A stretch of DNA of 64,000 nucleotides from Ariolimax columbianus. Lineage: Eukaryota > Mollusca > Gastropoda > Stylommatophora > Arionidae. The notes beneath the pieces were generated by a model that saw nothing but the letters and a program-made list of their open reading frames with translations, did no database searches and was not told the DNA's origin. Shown here piece by piece: positions 1-11,408 of this stretch (its first letter is position 1; each line of letters starts with the position of its first letter). The position numbers and the translations under genes are program-made. The DNA lies in contig JAVGWX010000012.1 in assembly GCA_036924085.1 (NCBI GenBank), positions 29,597,979 through 29,661,978 on the forward strand, written 5' to 3'.

Positions 1-290
1 TGAGACGTGCAACTCGGATGATGAGACATGCAACTCGGATGATGAGACATGCAACTCGGATGATGAGACATGCAACTCGGATGATGAGACATACAACTCG
101 GATGATGAGACATGCAACTCGGATGATGAGACATGCAACTCGGATGATGAGACATGCAACTCGGATGATGAGACATGCAACTCGGATGATGAGACATGCA
201 ACTCGGATGATGAGACATGCAACTCGGATGATGAGACATGCAACTCGGATGATGAGACATGCAACTGGGAGGATGAGACATGCAACTGGG
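1..290. repeat. 21-bp minisatellite, about 14 copies, cut by window edge
   Basis: A 21-bp unit built on GATGAGACATGCAACTCG repeats head to tail with single-base variants (ATACAACTCG once, CTGGGAGG in the last copies). Because 21 is a multiple of three it leaves an open frame with a 7-residue repeat, but nothing suggests a protein. The left end lies outside the window. Confidence 0.95.
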
Positions 291-1074
291 GAGCACCACA
301 AAACCCAAACCACCAAATGCTCTGTCGTTTAGGTGGATCGACAAGGCAATCTACTTGATCGAAAATTGGAAACACGATGCGTGACGTGGTGCCCAGGACA
401 TGGACAGTTAGTATCCTATCTGTCTTCATCTCTTCTCATTCTTCAGTCTCTTATTTTCTTCTATCCCTTTCAGCTTTTTCTTCCTCGTCCTTCTTCTTTG
501 GCGCATTAGTTCTTACTTATCCCTTTCATCGTCTTCTTCTTCTACATCTTCCCTATGAACGAGACAAAATAGAACTGTCACATAAACGACCACTCTCATA
601 GCGCGCATATGTGTTTTTAATGAAGGCTTCCTGTAGTCATGTCAGTTACAGCAGTTGCCTTATATGTGGTCTGGAGCGAAAAAAATGGGAAGAAGGAGGA
701 GTCAGTAACCATAATACGCCTGTATTAATATGTATAATTTATTGACGTTATTTTTGAACTCTTCGTTTGTGACATCACTGGGATCTTGAATGTCAATTCC
801 TTTCAGTTTGACGCGAAGTTACTTTTCTTGTCTGCCCTTTCATGGCTGTTCGTTCTTTGGTTCATTGGATGGTTTGTGAGTCTCTTGTATTTCTCTTCTT
901 GTCACATTACTTTTATATCCCGTTATATTCTGTCAACTGGAGGCCTGTTCTTGTTTGCAGCTCCTCTATGGGTGTGGACTTCAGAACCTTTGTGGTGGTT
1001 CGAGGGGCTTGGTTCTGGACTGATTTCAATTGAGGTTAAATTTGTGAACAGTTGATGTGTGCTGTACTTGGTCT
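291..1074. other. No gene seen; T-rich sequence
   Basis: Only short chance reading frames occur. One at 786-1055 is very hydrophobic, but it has no recognisable family, intron context or codon pattern. I see no repeat family here that recurs elsewhere in the window. Confidence 0.5.
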
Positions 1075-2510
1075 ACAGCGGCCAAAACAAACACCGGATA
1101 ATATTGGTCTCAGAATTACTATTGGGGCATTGAAAAGCACTCCAATTACAGAGCTGAGACAAACAGCAAATATTGAGCCCCTTGAATTAAAGAGAACATA
1201 TTAATCCCTCACTCAGTTTGAAAAACTAAAGAGGGTACCTGATCATCCTCTGCACCAGAAGTTCCAGTACAGAACAAAAAATAGACTACTAAGGAAAAGC
1301 CCCAACCTTCTGGCCAGAGAAAGATACAGATAACACGCAGACATCCTTGAAGCTGAAACCAAAAAGTATGAAGCACTCATTCCAGAACCTTGGACACGGA
1401 ACCAGAACCGATTCAAAATAATCTTGGTGGTTACAGGGTTAAAAAAGAAAAGTGGGCAGTCGGCGCACAGAGTAAAAAATCCACGTTCTAGAGGAGCTCA
1501 AGAGACAGTATCCTAGCAACTCTTGGACACACGTTCTAGAGGAGCTCAAAAGACAGTATCCTAGCAACTCTTGGACACACGTTCTAGAGGAGCTCAAGAG
1601 ACAGTATCCTAGCAACTCTTGGACACACGTTCTAGAGGAGCTCAAGAGACAGTATCCTAGCAACTCTTGGACACACGTTCTAGAGGAGCTCAAAAGACAG
1701 TATCCTAGCAACTCTTGGACACACGTTCTAGAGGAGCTCAAGAGACAGTATCCTAGCAACTCTTGGACACACGTTCTAGAGGAGCTCAAGAGACAGTATC
1801 CTAGCAACTCTTGGACACACGTTCTAGAGGAGCTCAAGAGACAGTATCCTAGCAACTCTTGGACACACGTTCTAGAGGAGCTCAAGAGACAGTATCCTAG
1901 CAACTCTTGGACACACGTTCTAGAGGAGCTCAAGAGACAGTATCCTAGCAACTCTTGGACACACGTTCTAGAGGAGCTCAAGAGAGTACCCTAGCAACTC
2001 TTGGACACACGTTTACACAGATGGATCTGCCTCGGTGAGCGATAAAAAGGGGAGGCAGTAGAATCTACATCGAACACTCCAATGGCGACATATAAAATCA
2101 CTCCATACCAGCAGGAGAGACTTGTACCCATTGCAGACCTGGTTCAAGCGATGTTCACGCAGCAAACTCAGATTCTTAACAGCCAAAACATAACTACAAG
2201 GAAATTGGTCATTCTAACAGACTCTAAGAGTGTACTCCAAGCCATCTCAAGCCACAAACAAGATTTGTGAGTAGCCAAACAAACACCAGAACATATTCTG
2301 CAAGAATGCCCTACCTATGCAGACCAAACAAAAGCAGTCAGGCCTGGGAGAGCGAGGAGCGACCATGATCGAAAATCTGCGGGGGACAGGCGAAGACCTG
2401 AAACGCACAGAAGCTCACCGGACTAGAAGCATTTCATTACTTGATAGTGAACCTCACCAGACTAGAAGCATAGCATCAGTTGATCGATGAAGACGAAGAA
2501 GAAGAAGATG
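1075..2510 (+). pseudogene. Jockey-like LINE fragment: RT C-terminus, RNase H, 3' tail
   Basis: Broken reading frames on the plus strand resemble the end of a Jockey-type ORF2. From 1110 the frame reads like the post-RT region (ALKSTPITELRQ, DHPLHQKFQYRTKNRLL). It continues into RNase H with the first catalytic block as HVYTDGSA near 2010, a later LTDSKSVLQAI block near 2212, and a C-terminal piece TPEHILQECPTYADQ near 2285. The stretch between the last two, including the usual HxG and NExAD region, is deleted. A GAAGAAGAAGAAG tract near 2490 looks like the 3' tail shared with the other Jockey-like copies in this window. Several stops and frameshifts make it dead. A 48-bp array has expanded just before the YTDGS motif. 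Confidence 0.75.
1482..2008. repeat. 48-bp minisatellite inside a LINE RNase H segment, about 11 copies
   Basis: The unit contains ACGTTCTAGAGGAGCTCAAG followed by AGACAGTATCCTAGCAACTC. Read on the plus strand it encodes VLEELKRQYPSNSWTH, the segment that normally leads into YTDGS of the RNase H domain that follows. The 48-bp length keeps the frame open through the array. An in-frame TAA lies just upstream at 1473, and the last copy loses bases and shifts frame. Copies differ mainly by CTCAAGAG versus CTCAAAAG. Confidence 0.93.
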
Positions 2511-2659
2511 CGTCCTGGTATCCATGGATTGTCTTGATGTTTTCTCTGACCGTTCGTTATGTCTGATTGTGATGATATTTAAGACCAGTACATACTGAGA
2601 GCATGCATGGTCCAGTCTAACTCCTCTGTCAAGAACAACAAGACACACCAACAACCATT

Positions 2660-3055
2660 CAGACAGGGAAGCAATTACTGAAGACTGCGAACAAAGAGGC
2701 TTGGTTCAATAGATGGGCAATGGGGAATACTAGGAGACAAATCTACAAACATATGGCCATCCTAAATTCCAAAGACAACATCAACCTCCTGAAATGTAGA
2801 AATCAAAACTCAATTTTTCAACACATACATCTACACAGTCATTTGAACAGAATTCAACCAGAACTTACTCATCAGTTACTTGTGAGACTGTAGAGCACGA
2901 TCCTTTTGGATGTCCCGCGCTTGGCAGTGTTTAAAAAGAGCTTTCTTCTTCTAGTCTAGATGAATGGAACACTCAGTATGGAACTAAACAATAGCTCACA
3001 AACACTTTCAGTTACAACTATATGGCATTGGGTTAAAGGGCAAGAGCCCACAGTA
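2660..3055 (+). pseudogene. Second RNase-H-type LINE 3' end, degenerate
   Basis: A different LINE C-terminus follows in several frames. It shows AWFNRWAMGNTRRQIYKHM, then IFQHIHLHSHLNRIQPELT, then ETVEHDPFGCPAL, then NTFSYNYMALG. This matches the post-RNase H tail of Jockey/I-type elements, in which a Cys-rich ETVEHLLFxCP box follows a conserved LNRI segment. Frameshifts and a stop within the box show it is dead. No 5' part is present, as expected for 5'-truncated retrotransposition. Confidence 0.6.
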
Positions 3056-3060
3056 TACAT

Positions 3061-3919
3061 GATCAATAATCAAGCCCTCTGGGGCATATTACTTTCTGGG
3101 TGTGTCAGAGACGAGAATATTGCAGCGGCATAATTAAAGCATATAGTAAGAGGCCAACAAAGCTGGGATCGACACTGATCCACACAGTAGTGAGCCTACT
3201 GGAAACAGATACGCGTTGCAATACATCAAGGAAGAACCAGATCTGCCTTCTTCGGTACGTTTTGGAGTGCAGGAAGAGCCAATGTAACCCTCCACCAAAT
3301 AAAACGTCGTCAAAAGTCCAATGAACTCAGCACGAGTAGCTTCCAATAACTACAACATGATGAGGTTGCTAGCCCTATCCACAACTTTTTATGAAAATCA
3401 ACGGAAATCACATGTGTCTATGAGCGAAGGAAGGACATATCGGTTAGACTGCTGCCTTTCATATGAAGATGAATTGATATGCTTTTTTGTCTTTACATTT
3501 GTTTATTATTTGGAACTTGCCGTTAGGAAGAAGACCAAGCGATGCCGCAGGGATACAAATGGGCACCCGACTTCACGGCAATCAGAGACATATTAATGTG
3601 CAAATCAAACACTTCAGTCAGGACGAAAATCGTCTGCAATTGTCCACTTATTCTTGTTCTTTTTTTAAACCTCTTTTTCCTACACAACTTCTCACTCCTA
3701 ACACTGTTCGCACATTCTTTTTTTGATCATGTTTCTCCTTCTTCGTTTTCTTTGTCGTCTTTGTTATTCTCTTTACTCAAATTAGTATTACTCCTTATTT
3801 TTCTCCCTCATCTATTTCTTCGACCTACTCCAAATCCCCCTTTTACTTAATTTAATTGTTATTTTTCAACTACTGTTCTCTCATTCTATCATATACTACT
3901 CCTCCTTATCAGCAAAGAC
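3061..3919. other. No gene seen
   Basis: Short open frames (for example 3321-3596 and 3542-3850) have no recognisable content, and the second is T-rich low complexity. A short phrase, CTCAGCACGAGTAGCTTC, at about 3326 recurs at about 4946, so part of this stretch probably belongs to an unidentified dispersed repeat. Confidence 0.4.
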
Positions 3920-4722
3920 TGATCATGGTCAGGTGAAGCATACTGATCAAGGGTGGAGCCGTGAGGAATTAGGGTCAGGTGAAGCATACTGATCAAGGGT
4001 GGAGCCGTGAGGAATTAGGGTCAGGTGAAGCATACTGATCAAGGGTGGAGTCGTGAGGAATTAGGGTCAGGTGAAGCATACTGATCAAGGGTGGAGTCGT
4101 GAGGAATTAGGGTCAGGTGAAGCATACTGATCAAGGGTGGAGCCGTGAGGAATTAGGGCCAGGTGAAGCATACTGATCAGGGGTGGAGCCGTGAGGAATT
4201 AGGGCCAGGTGAAGCATACTGATCAAGGGTGGAGCGATGAGGAATTAGGGTCAGGTGACATATTGATCAATGTATTAATTAGGGTCAGGTGAAACTTACT
4301 GATCAAGGTGGGAGCTAAGAGTAATCAGGGTCAGGTGAAGCATACTGATCTAGGTGGTAATTAAGAGTAATCAGGGTCAGGTGAAACATACTGATCACGG
4401 TGGGAGCTAAGGGTAATCAGGGTCAGGTGAAGCATACTGATCAAGGTGGGAGCTAAGAGTAATCAGGGTCAGGTGAAACATACTGATCAAGGTGGGAGCT
4501 AAGAGTAATCAGGGTCAGGTGAAGCATACTGATCAAGGTGGGAGCTAAGAGTAATCAGGGTCAGGTGAAACATACTGATCAAGGTGGGAGCGAAGAATAA
4601 TTTAGGGTCAGATGAAACATACTGATCAAGGTGGGAGCTAAAAGTAATCAGAGTCAGGTGAAGCACACTGATCAAGGTGGGAGCTAAGAGTAATCAGGGC
4701 CAGGTGAAGCATGCTGATCAAG
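3920..4722. repeat. 46-bp minisatellite with two sub-blocks, about 17 copies
   Basis: Units start GTCAGGTGAAGCATACTGAT. The first seven or so end in GGAGCCGTGAGGAATTAGG. After a damaged junction near 4250-4290 the units end in GGGAGCTAAGAGTAATCAGG. Both sub-blocks keep the 46-bp period. The leading 20 or so bases also occur in the 37-bp array at 6536-6705. Confidence 0.93.
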
Positions 4723-5571
4723 ACCTCACTTTGCGTTTTCGTTCGTGCTCAGGAAAACAGGCTTTTTCGCAGCGGTCTGGACAGCGATGTGGGGATCGAC
4801 TTTGTAATCCCAATAGCGATAAGCTTACAATGAGCCTCGTATTGCACTACTGACACGAGAACACCAATTCACCTGTTCAATTACGTCACATGATGTAAGA
4901 AGAGCCACTGAAACCAGCTACAAAAGGAACGGTGGCAAGAGTTAGCTCAGCACGAGTAGCTTCGAACAACAATATGCATCTTCATCATGTCCCATTTAAA
5001 ACCGAGACATTGGCTCTTCCTTTACACGCTTTTATTGGAGGATGCGCCACCTGAGAAGACGGGCGACCAGATTCAAACAGGTTATCTGCAAGCCAAACTC
5101 ACCGGGTTGAAATCAAACGGAAAGTAATGGCAACCTATCGTACTGCACACTTGCCAAGAAACTTATAACAGCCAAATAGGTTGGCAGTTGCAAGAAGTAA
5201 TGCTCCGCAAAGGGGCAAGCTAGTTGCATTTGACATCTGAACACATGAATATAGGTTCAAATCCTTGGTAAGATCAACAGAATAACGTTCTGCTAGATCC
5301 CACACCTACCGCAGAAAAAGGTATGATGTTCAACTCCATTTCAGCACCCTTCAGTGAACCTCGCTGGGTACTTGACTTTTAATTCATCCGAATTATAATT
5401 TATAATTACATTGTACACCTACAAATGAATACATCAATTATTCACAGACATGTCTGTTCAAAATTTATTCATTTTTGGAAGGTTGAGAATGTAAATACAT
5501 AACAAACAATTACCAAACAATACAGACATCTGTTGTTGTGTGGATTTTTTAATTTTTTAACTGAAATGACT
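4723..5571. other. No gene seen
   Basis: Mostly unique-looking sequence with no coding signal. The first 100 bases weakly resemble the 5' part of dispersed repeat family G (see 6702-6930). The segment 5390-5560 is AT-rich. Confidence 0.4.
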
Positions 5572-5921
5572 TGGCTTTGTTCGTTCTCAGTCACCCGCTA
5601 CCAATCCCTACAAAGGACTGTATAAGTAGCAGCATGTAGTCCAGAGAACGGAATGCATTGTGTGGTAGTTTACAGCTTGACTGTGATATTTGCACCTTTC
5701 AGTCCAACACATCCGATTTCAGCAGGCATTATTGAGTATAGGGTTGCCTTCCCTCTTCGATCCCTTGTCCTTAGCCAGTCTGCCCTGCTGCAGCCTGTTA
5801 TCCAGGATCACCACGTCGATGTGTAGAAGGATCTTGGCAGCTCTGGTTCGCTGGCGCTAGCACGCAGCTATTTGTCGCTGACTGCTTCAGCTCATGCACT
5901 GCTCGGCGTCTTGACCAAAAG
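5572..5921 (-). repeat. SINE-like family A, near full length, antisense
   Basis: Antisense copy of the commonest dispersed repeat here. On its own strand the order is a head starting GGTCAAGA, a middle with GATCCTGGATAACAGGCTGC, a block CAAATATCGCAGTCAAGCTG (here CACAG), then GGTAGCGGG and a tail GAACGAAGCCAAG. It is about 350 bp with no reading frame. The tail is of the GAAGCCAAG type. A possible duplicated flank (GAAATGACTTG versus GAAATGTCTTG) is not clean. Confidence 0.85.
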
Positions 5922-6261
5922 TGAGAAATGTCTTGTTCGGTATCGAACGCTCTCAACTCTAGAGCTTTGACGCGATTACGACACATACATTCGCACATTA
6001 AAGAATCCAATGTGTATCGGTGCGATCCGTTTTGGCATTTATTGCGTACCTTTGCCGTCTTCCACGTCCTCTTACATCTTTGTGTGTTGGACTCAAGTCT
6101 TATGGTCGACAGAGTTTACCCAGTGATTTACCAACTGGTGAGTCCAGTCAGGAAGTTGTCCTATTGCGGGTAATAATGTAAGCCTATTTTTGGGGGTTGG
6201 CACAAATTCGCGTGAAATAACAGACAAGGTAACACATAAAAAATTAAGTGTAAATGTACAC

Positions 6262-6395
6262 CCAGCTGTAAATGTGTACCTCGCTTGGTGTTAGGGTAGG
6301 AAAGATAGCGAGGGAGGGAACGCGCCACCCGGCCTCATAGACAAGACGTAGTCTCGTATAATGGTATATAACACTTCATCTCCAACAGCATTGTC
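6262..6395 (+). repeat. Diverged SINE family B body
   Basis: CCAGCTGTAAATGTGTACCT, then GGGAGGGAACGCGCCACCC, then CTTCATCTCCAACAGCA. This order of blocks matches the better copy at 14400-14640. No tRNA-like head is visible in this copy. Confidence 0.45.
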
Positions 6396-6535
6396 AGTTA
6401 TGGCACTATCTTTATCTTTGTATATGGCATATCTGTATACAGGGTAAAGCAACACAACAAACTCAGCTTGTGCGCGGCAGGGCAACTTGAAGAGAAGCGG
6501 CCTTTAATACTCTACGTATGGGGAGGAATACTAAC

Positions 6536-6705
6536 GTCAGGCAAAACATACTGATCAGACATGTTAGTCAGGATCAGGCAAAACATACTGATCAGACATG
6601 TTAGTCATGATCAGGCAAAACATACTGATCAGACATGTTAGTCAGGGTCAGGCAAAACATACTGATCAGACATGTTAGTCAGGGTCAGGCAAAATATACT
6701 GGCTA
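6536..6705. repeat. 37-bp minisatellite, about 4.5 copies
   Basis: Unit: TCAGGCAAAACATACTGATC followed by AGACATGTTAGTCAGGG. The first 20 bases match the start of the 46-bp units at 3920-4722 at nearly every position, so the two arrays share an ancestral core. Confidence 0.9.
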
Positions 6706-6930
6706 TGACCTTTACCTCGACTTCCCCGAGATCCTCTCTGAAAACGGACTATTTTTATGACAGCCTGGCTAACGAGGGGACGGATCGACGTGATCACCGC
6801 AGTAGTGAGCGACACGCAGATGAAACCAAGCATAGCACAACCGCCTGGATAATCCCGGTCCACCTTCATCAACACGATAGGGATGTGAGGAAATCTACAA
6901 CCGGTCACTAAATATCTTGTTCAGATCTCA
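6702..6930 (+). repeat. Dispersed repeat family G
   Basis: Shares the ordered blocks AGTAGTGAGCGACACG, AAGCATAGCACAACCG, CCCGGTCCACCTTCATCA and GGGATGTGAGGAAA with copies at 19190-19335 and 55370-55590, all on the plus strand. It has no reading frame, its class is unknown and its ends are not defined. Confidence 0.6.
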
Positions 6931-8044
6931 CAAAAGGATACTTCTACTGATTGTGGCCATTCAACAACATATCTATCTACCTTAGAAATCTTCTCGACAG
7001 ACACTAGCAGTATGAAAAATCGCAATGATAAAGTCTTCTCTTTCAACATGCGATTCTATCAACGGATACCCCACCTGAGTAGTAGTTACGCCTCCGAATA
7101 CATCACAGTAAATAAATTTAACACGCGAATGCACACGGCTAGCCACACAATAGAGATAGCGTGACCTGGTCACGGTAACCTCACAAGGATCTCCCAGCCG
7201 TCCCGCCTCCTCTCACACCACCTTATGCACAACCTCGTAAGCCGGTTGGTGCGAGTGCACGTGCGTCCATACCGGATCCAGTCACGGATAAACGTTGTTT
7301 ACGTGTTACGAGACTGTAAAACTCCCGTTACCATTCCTCTAGGGTCTGTAATATTGATTGTAAATAATCGATTCACCCTTATATTGGCTAATTGCACACT
7401 TCGCTACTTAACGATTCGTTGCTTTGTAGTGCTTTTGAACTTCAATATATTTTCATGAAAACAATTATGTTAGTTTTCGTACATATCTATTTGTATTTGT
7501 TTCTGTTCTATTTTTGTGGTTTTTTTTGTGGTGTACTTTAAAGTAGATGAACACATCGCCCAGCTAGTTGAAAAGATAGGACCACCGTAGCTTTATAGGG
7601 ATATATTAAAAGGAGAATATGAAATCATTGCAAATGGTTGAATTCAGATTAATTGTATATAGGTCAGCTTTAGTGGTGGCTATATTCTTTACTTGGAGAT
7701 AAGCGTTCAATCAATCAATAAGTAAATCAGTTAATCAATTAATTAATCAACGTTACAAACAAGTTGTTTACGACGAATAAAGAAAATAATGCATAGGACT
7801 AGCAACCTCATCATCTGAAATAATTCATCTAAAAATTAAAGAATATGTAACAGCAAATGTCTGGATACATCTTCCTGTAAAGCAATGATCTTCAACATGG
7901 ATGCTACTGCCCACTAGTGGGAGATTTTATTGTTCGGGTGGGCGGTAGCAGAATAATTACATGCTGTATTAAAAACATAAAAAATATACCGACTCTTTGG
8001 ACTACCTAGGACTTTTCTTCAATTTCCATGTTGGTAGGTGGTAA
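6931..8044. other. No gene seen; AT-rich
   Basis: Unique-looking AT-rich sequence with an AATC-like low-complexity patch at 7707-7752. Near 7890-7975, GCCCACTAGTGGGAG and GGGTGGGCGGTAGCAG suggest a small non-autonomous DNA element, but I could not find paired termini. Confidence 0.35.
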
Positions 8045-8440
8045 GAAAAATGAACATTCACTCAACTTAACTTTAACGTTTTTATACTGGTCTAGAAGAC
8101 TCTGCAGAGTCTGTAAACAACTAGTTTCTTTTACATTTCATTTCTCTAAAAGCTATGTGCATCCAATCTATTCTTAAATGGATTAATTGTTCCTGCCTCC
8201 ACTACTTCCTATGGCAATGCATTTCAAGCATTCGCCGGTCTCTGACTAAAAATATATTTAATAATATCTAATCTAGACCTTTCTTTAGCTATTTTGTTGC
8301 TATGATCTCTTGTTCATATAGGTGATTGTATTTTGAAAAAAAGATTTGTTATAGTCTAATTTATCCGTTCCTTTGATTATCTTATAAACCTGTATTAAGT
8401 CACCTCGAATTATGCTCTTTTCTAGACAGTGTAGGCCGAT
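8045..8440 (-). pseudogene. 5'-truncated CR1/L2-like LINE 3' end, antisense
   Basis: Read on the minus strand this matches the end of the element at 15420-18582. LHCLEKSIIRGDLIQVYKII corresponds to the LQCLEERRIRGDL segment there. It is followed by a C-terminus with stops, the 3' UTR phrase with AGACTCTGCAGAGTCTTC, and a TTAAAGTTAAGTTG tail. It stops upstream at the GLHCLEK position, where the 29-bp array begins. It is a dead, older copy of the same family. Confidence 0.8.
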
Positions 8441-8705
8441 ATAATATATACAACAGCATACAACCACATATACGATATACAACATCATACAGCCACAGAT
8501 AGGATATACAACAGCATACAACCACAGATAAGGTATATAACAGCATACAACCACAGAGATGTACAACAGCATACAACAATAGATAAGATATACAACAGCA
8601 TACAATAGATAAGATATACAACAACATACAACAATAGAAAAGATATAAAACAACATCCAACAATAGATAAGATATGCAACAGCAAACAGCAATAGATAAC
8701 AGTTC
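8436..8705. repeat. Irregular minisatellite of about 29 bp, about 9 copies
   Basis: Units are variations of GATATACAACAGCATACAAC plus CACAGATAA or AATAGATAA, with unequal lengths. The array abuts the truncation point of the antisense CR1-like fragment. Confidence 0.85.
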
Positions 8706-9149
8706 AATCTGAAACTCCGCAGGGTCAAGGATATGCAAGATACATTTAAAGCCAGGATATCAAATAATTATCACGTGTTACGACAACTAGAAGAGAGAGA
8801 GGACACACAATAGTGCTGTAAGACAGACAATTGATAAATGAAACGAAACTTGTTGAGATGTTCAGGGGAAATGACAATCCAATTACATAACGTGAATAAC
8901 AACAGAAACTAAAGCAAAGATAAAGGGAAGAAAAATGAATAAAGCAGATTCGAACAGAAGCAAAATATATAAATCTAAAGAGATATACAGTGTGAATGCT
9001 AGGGAAAATTCACCGTAGCCAGCAATGAAATAAGAAAGTGCATCAGAACTAACACAAGAACATATATTGATAAGTTGACAAGATAGGCAAAGGAAGTTGC
9101 AGGACAAGAACATGTGAAAAACTTGTTTAACAGCACGTAGAAATAGTAA

Positions 9150-9745
9150 GAAGATAAATGCAAGTAAATGGCTTTATTAAAGGAAATGAGTAGACGAATA
9201 GATTTTCAGAACTTTTAAATAGACTGGCTGAACAATATCAACCAGAAATCCAGTGGGTAAAAATAGAATTTTCTAAAACCAAAAAAGTAAGAAATTAAGA
9301 ACGTCACAATGCTTTGAAAGATGGTAAAGCCAATAGTCTAGATGGTATTTCATCAGAAACAATCATAGTAGACATCTTAACCTTTAACAGATTAGCCATA
9401 CAAATGAAGGAAAACCAGGAGGTTGAGAGAAAAGATATGTAGTTATAATAGAAAATACATCTGGAACAGTGTTCACGTTAAAGAGAAATAATCATATTAT
9501 CAGCAATATGAAAAACATTTACCAAGATTGTATTAGAGAGATTAAAAGAGGCCATATACAGAGAAGAATAGGCAGGCTTTCGTCGAAATATGCCCAATGC
9601 AGACCAGATAGCTGCACTGACAACAACGTTGAAGAGATTGTGTAATGGAACCTTATATTTTATTCGTGAACGTTGGCAACAATTTTGACAACTTGGAAAG
9701 AAAATCGTTCTGGAAATCTTTGCCCATGAGATTGATTTAGATTGC
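9150..9745 (+). pseudogene. Degenerate LINE reverse transcriptase, N-terminal RT blocks
   Basis: In mixed frames the plus strand reads as RT domain 0-3 of an endonuclease-bearing LINE. GKANSLDGISSETI is near 9326. LLSAI followed by KTFTKIVLERLKEAI is near 9500-9550. EEQAGFRRNMPNADQIAAL is near 9556-9625. A following stretch resembles the DFEKAFDxLxRxSLW box. Upstream from 9150, LNRLAEQYQPEIQ fits the linker before the RT. Stops and single-base shifts are frequent. The 5' part may reach back to about 8760, but the frames are too decayed to claim. Confidence 0.7.
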
Positions 9746-9865
9746 ATTAAGTATAAGTGCTAACATAATTACAAACCGTTTGAAGATGTGAAATACAGAG
9801 TTCAACACGAACATCAACATTATGTGCCCCTTAAGATAAGAAGGACCGTCTCGTCTCGGTGCGGT

Positions 9866-10016
9866 ATCTTCTTCTTCTTCCTCGTTCATCTTCAAACCTC
9901 AACTTCAATGACTCTAACGAAGGCAGCAGTCTACTCAAGGCTCTGTACGCTTCCGTACAGCCTCCCCTGGAAGGACACTGGCTGTTGCTAAATGCTACTT
10001 CTTTTGGTGCGGTATC
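9866..10016 (+). repeat. Dispersed repeat family H, uninterrupted copy
   Basis: The blocks AACGAAGGCAGCAGTC, then TTCCGTA, then AGGACACTGGCTGTTGCTAA and ATGCTACTTCTTTTG are contiguous here. The same blocks flank a 1.3-kb insertion at 60043-61488, so this copy works as the empty site. Confidence 0.75.
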
Positions 10017-10250
10017 TGACCATACCCATTAAAAAATTTTGATAAAACTCAACTTTAATCAACTTTTACAGTGTTTTTCATTTGTTTTTTCCCCATTATA
10101 TACACCCACAGAGCCGCCACAGCCTCACAGATAAGAAGAACTGGCGTATTACGGGAATAACCCTTATCAACATTTCTATTTCTGCTGGCTATTGACTGGA
10201 CACCAACATCATCCAACAAGAACAGAACATTGTCAGTTGATAAAACAACT

Positions 10251-10625
10251 GGGGTCAAGGTACTGAGCAGTGCATGAGATATAGCTTGGTCAGCGACCCA
10301 AAGCTGACTGCTAGCGTCAGGGTCAGCGGTACAGAACTGCCAAGACCCTTCTACGCCTCCATGTGGGATTCTGGATAACAGGCTGAAACAGCGCAGACTG
10401 GCAAAAGAGAAGGGGTCGAAGAGGGAAGGCTAACCCGGTAACCAAAAATGTCATGCTTAAGTCGGATGTGTTGGACGGAAAGGTGCAAATATCGCAGTCA
10501 AGCTGTAAACTACGACATAGCGCAATCTACTTTCAGGACTCTTTTCATGTTACTTATACAGCATTTTGCAGGGCTTGGTTGTGGAAGATTGAGAACGAAC
10601 GAAGAAGACGTAGACGAAGAAGGAT
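10251..10625 (+). repeat. SINE-like family A, full length with target-site duplication
   Basis: Runs from GGGGTCAAGGTACTGAGCAG to the tail GAACGAACGAAGAAGACG. It is flanked by ATAAAACAACT (10240-10250) and ATAAAGCAACT (10626-10636), an 11-bp duplication with one mismatch. That fixes both ends of the family and shows it moves by target-primed reverse transcription. The tail is of the GAAGAAG type. Confidence 0.85.
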
Positions 10626-10654
10626 ATAAAGCAACTTGCTGATCTGGACTTTGC

Positions 10655-11325
10655 TGGTGACTTGTTCTTCTGTCTCATAACCACAATACGATGCGAAATA
10701 AGACGTATACTTGATGATAGGTCACAAGAATTTGGAAACTGAGAATACACAGGAAAACTACACTATGAGAATAAATGCAGCTAACAATAGTAACATTGTA
10801 TTTGAAGACACACTCCTACACAATTTGGAATCATTCATATATTTTGGTAACAATATAGACACATTATTATGTACATATGCAGATATACAGACATTATTTT
10901 ATGTTTTAAATTATTTATAAAATTCCTGCTGAAGTCGGATATGTCGGACCGAAAGTTGCAAATATCGCAATCAAATTGTAAACTACGACATAACACATTC
11001 CGTTATCTAGACTACATTCTGCTACTTGGAGCCCTTCCAGGTCTCGGCAGCGGGAGATTGAGAATGAACGAAGCCAAGCCACGAAGCCAAACCACGAAGC
11101 TAAGCCATGTACAAATACAGATTATCAAAGTAATAATACAAAAGGCATGAGAAGCTTTCGCTGCACTGAGGAACGTGAAAATATCAATTAAATCCAACTT
11201 AAACATGCAATCTCCCACTCTTATGTAAAGTCCGTTCTATCGTATGGCTCTGAAACATGGAGTACAGCAAAAACAACACAGAGAAAGGGACACACATTAC
11301 GTGTGATTGCCTGCTCAGAATAAGA
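10655..11325 (+). pseudogene. LINE RT-to-C-terminal fragment, interrupted by SINE A
   Basis: On the plus strand MRINAANNSNIVFEDTLLHN and LESFIYFGNNIDTL (10766-10870) match the segment after the RT active site in which a YLGS block follows KxKVM. Beyond a family A insertion (10924-11115), EAFAALRNVKISIKSNL and SVLSYGSETWSTAK (11150-11265) continue the same protein region, which ends as CLLRI. There are several stops. The two halves read in order, so the SINE is younger than the LINE. Confidence 0.65.
10924..11115 (+). repeat. SINE-like family A, 5'-truncated
   Basis: Only the 3' half is present, from GCTGAAGTCGGATATGTCGG to the tail GAATGAACGAAGCCAAGCC and further CACGAAGCC repeats. It sits inside the LINE fragment 10655-11325. 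No clean target-site duplication could be found. Confidence 0.8.
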
Positions 11326-11408
11326 GAGAGAGAGAAAAAGAGAGCGAGAGCGAAAGAGAGCGCGAGAGAGACGGATAGAGCTAGAGAGAAAGATAGAGAG
11401 AGAAAAAA
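11318..11408. repeat. Imperfect GA/GAGA low-complexity tract
   Basis: AGAGAGAGAGAAAAAGAGAG and similar for about 90 bp. Confidence 0.9.

Noticed and set aside
18..332. 104-codon open frame at the left edge
   Set aside because: It is only the 21-bp array read in a frame that its period keeps open.
786..1055. Hydrophobic 89-codon frame resembling a membrane protein
   Set aside because: T-rich composition alone gives this; no family, no conserved start, overlapping frame of similar quality.
1439..1981. 180-codon minus-strand frame
   Set aside because: Antisense of the 48-bp array; the plus strand carries the real LINE sense.
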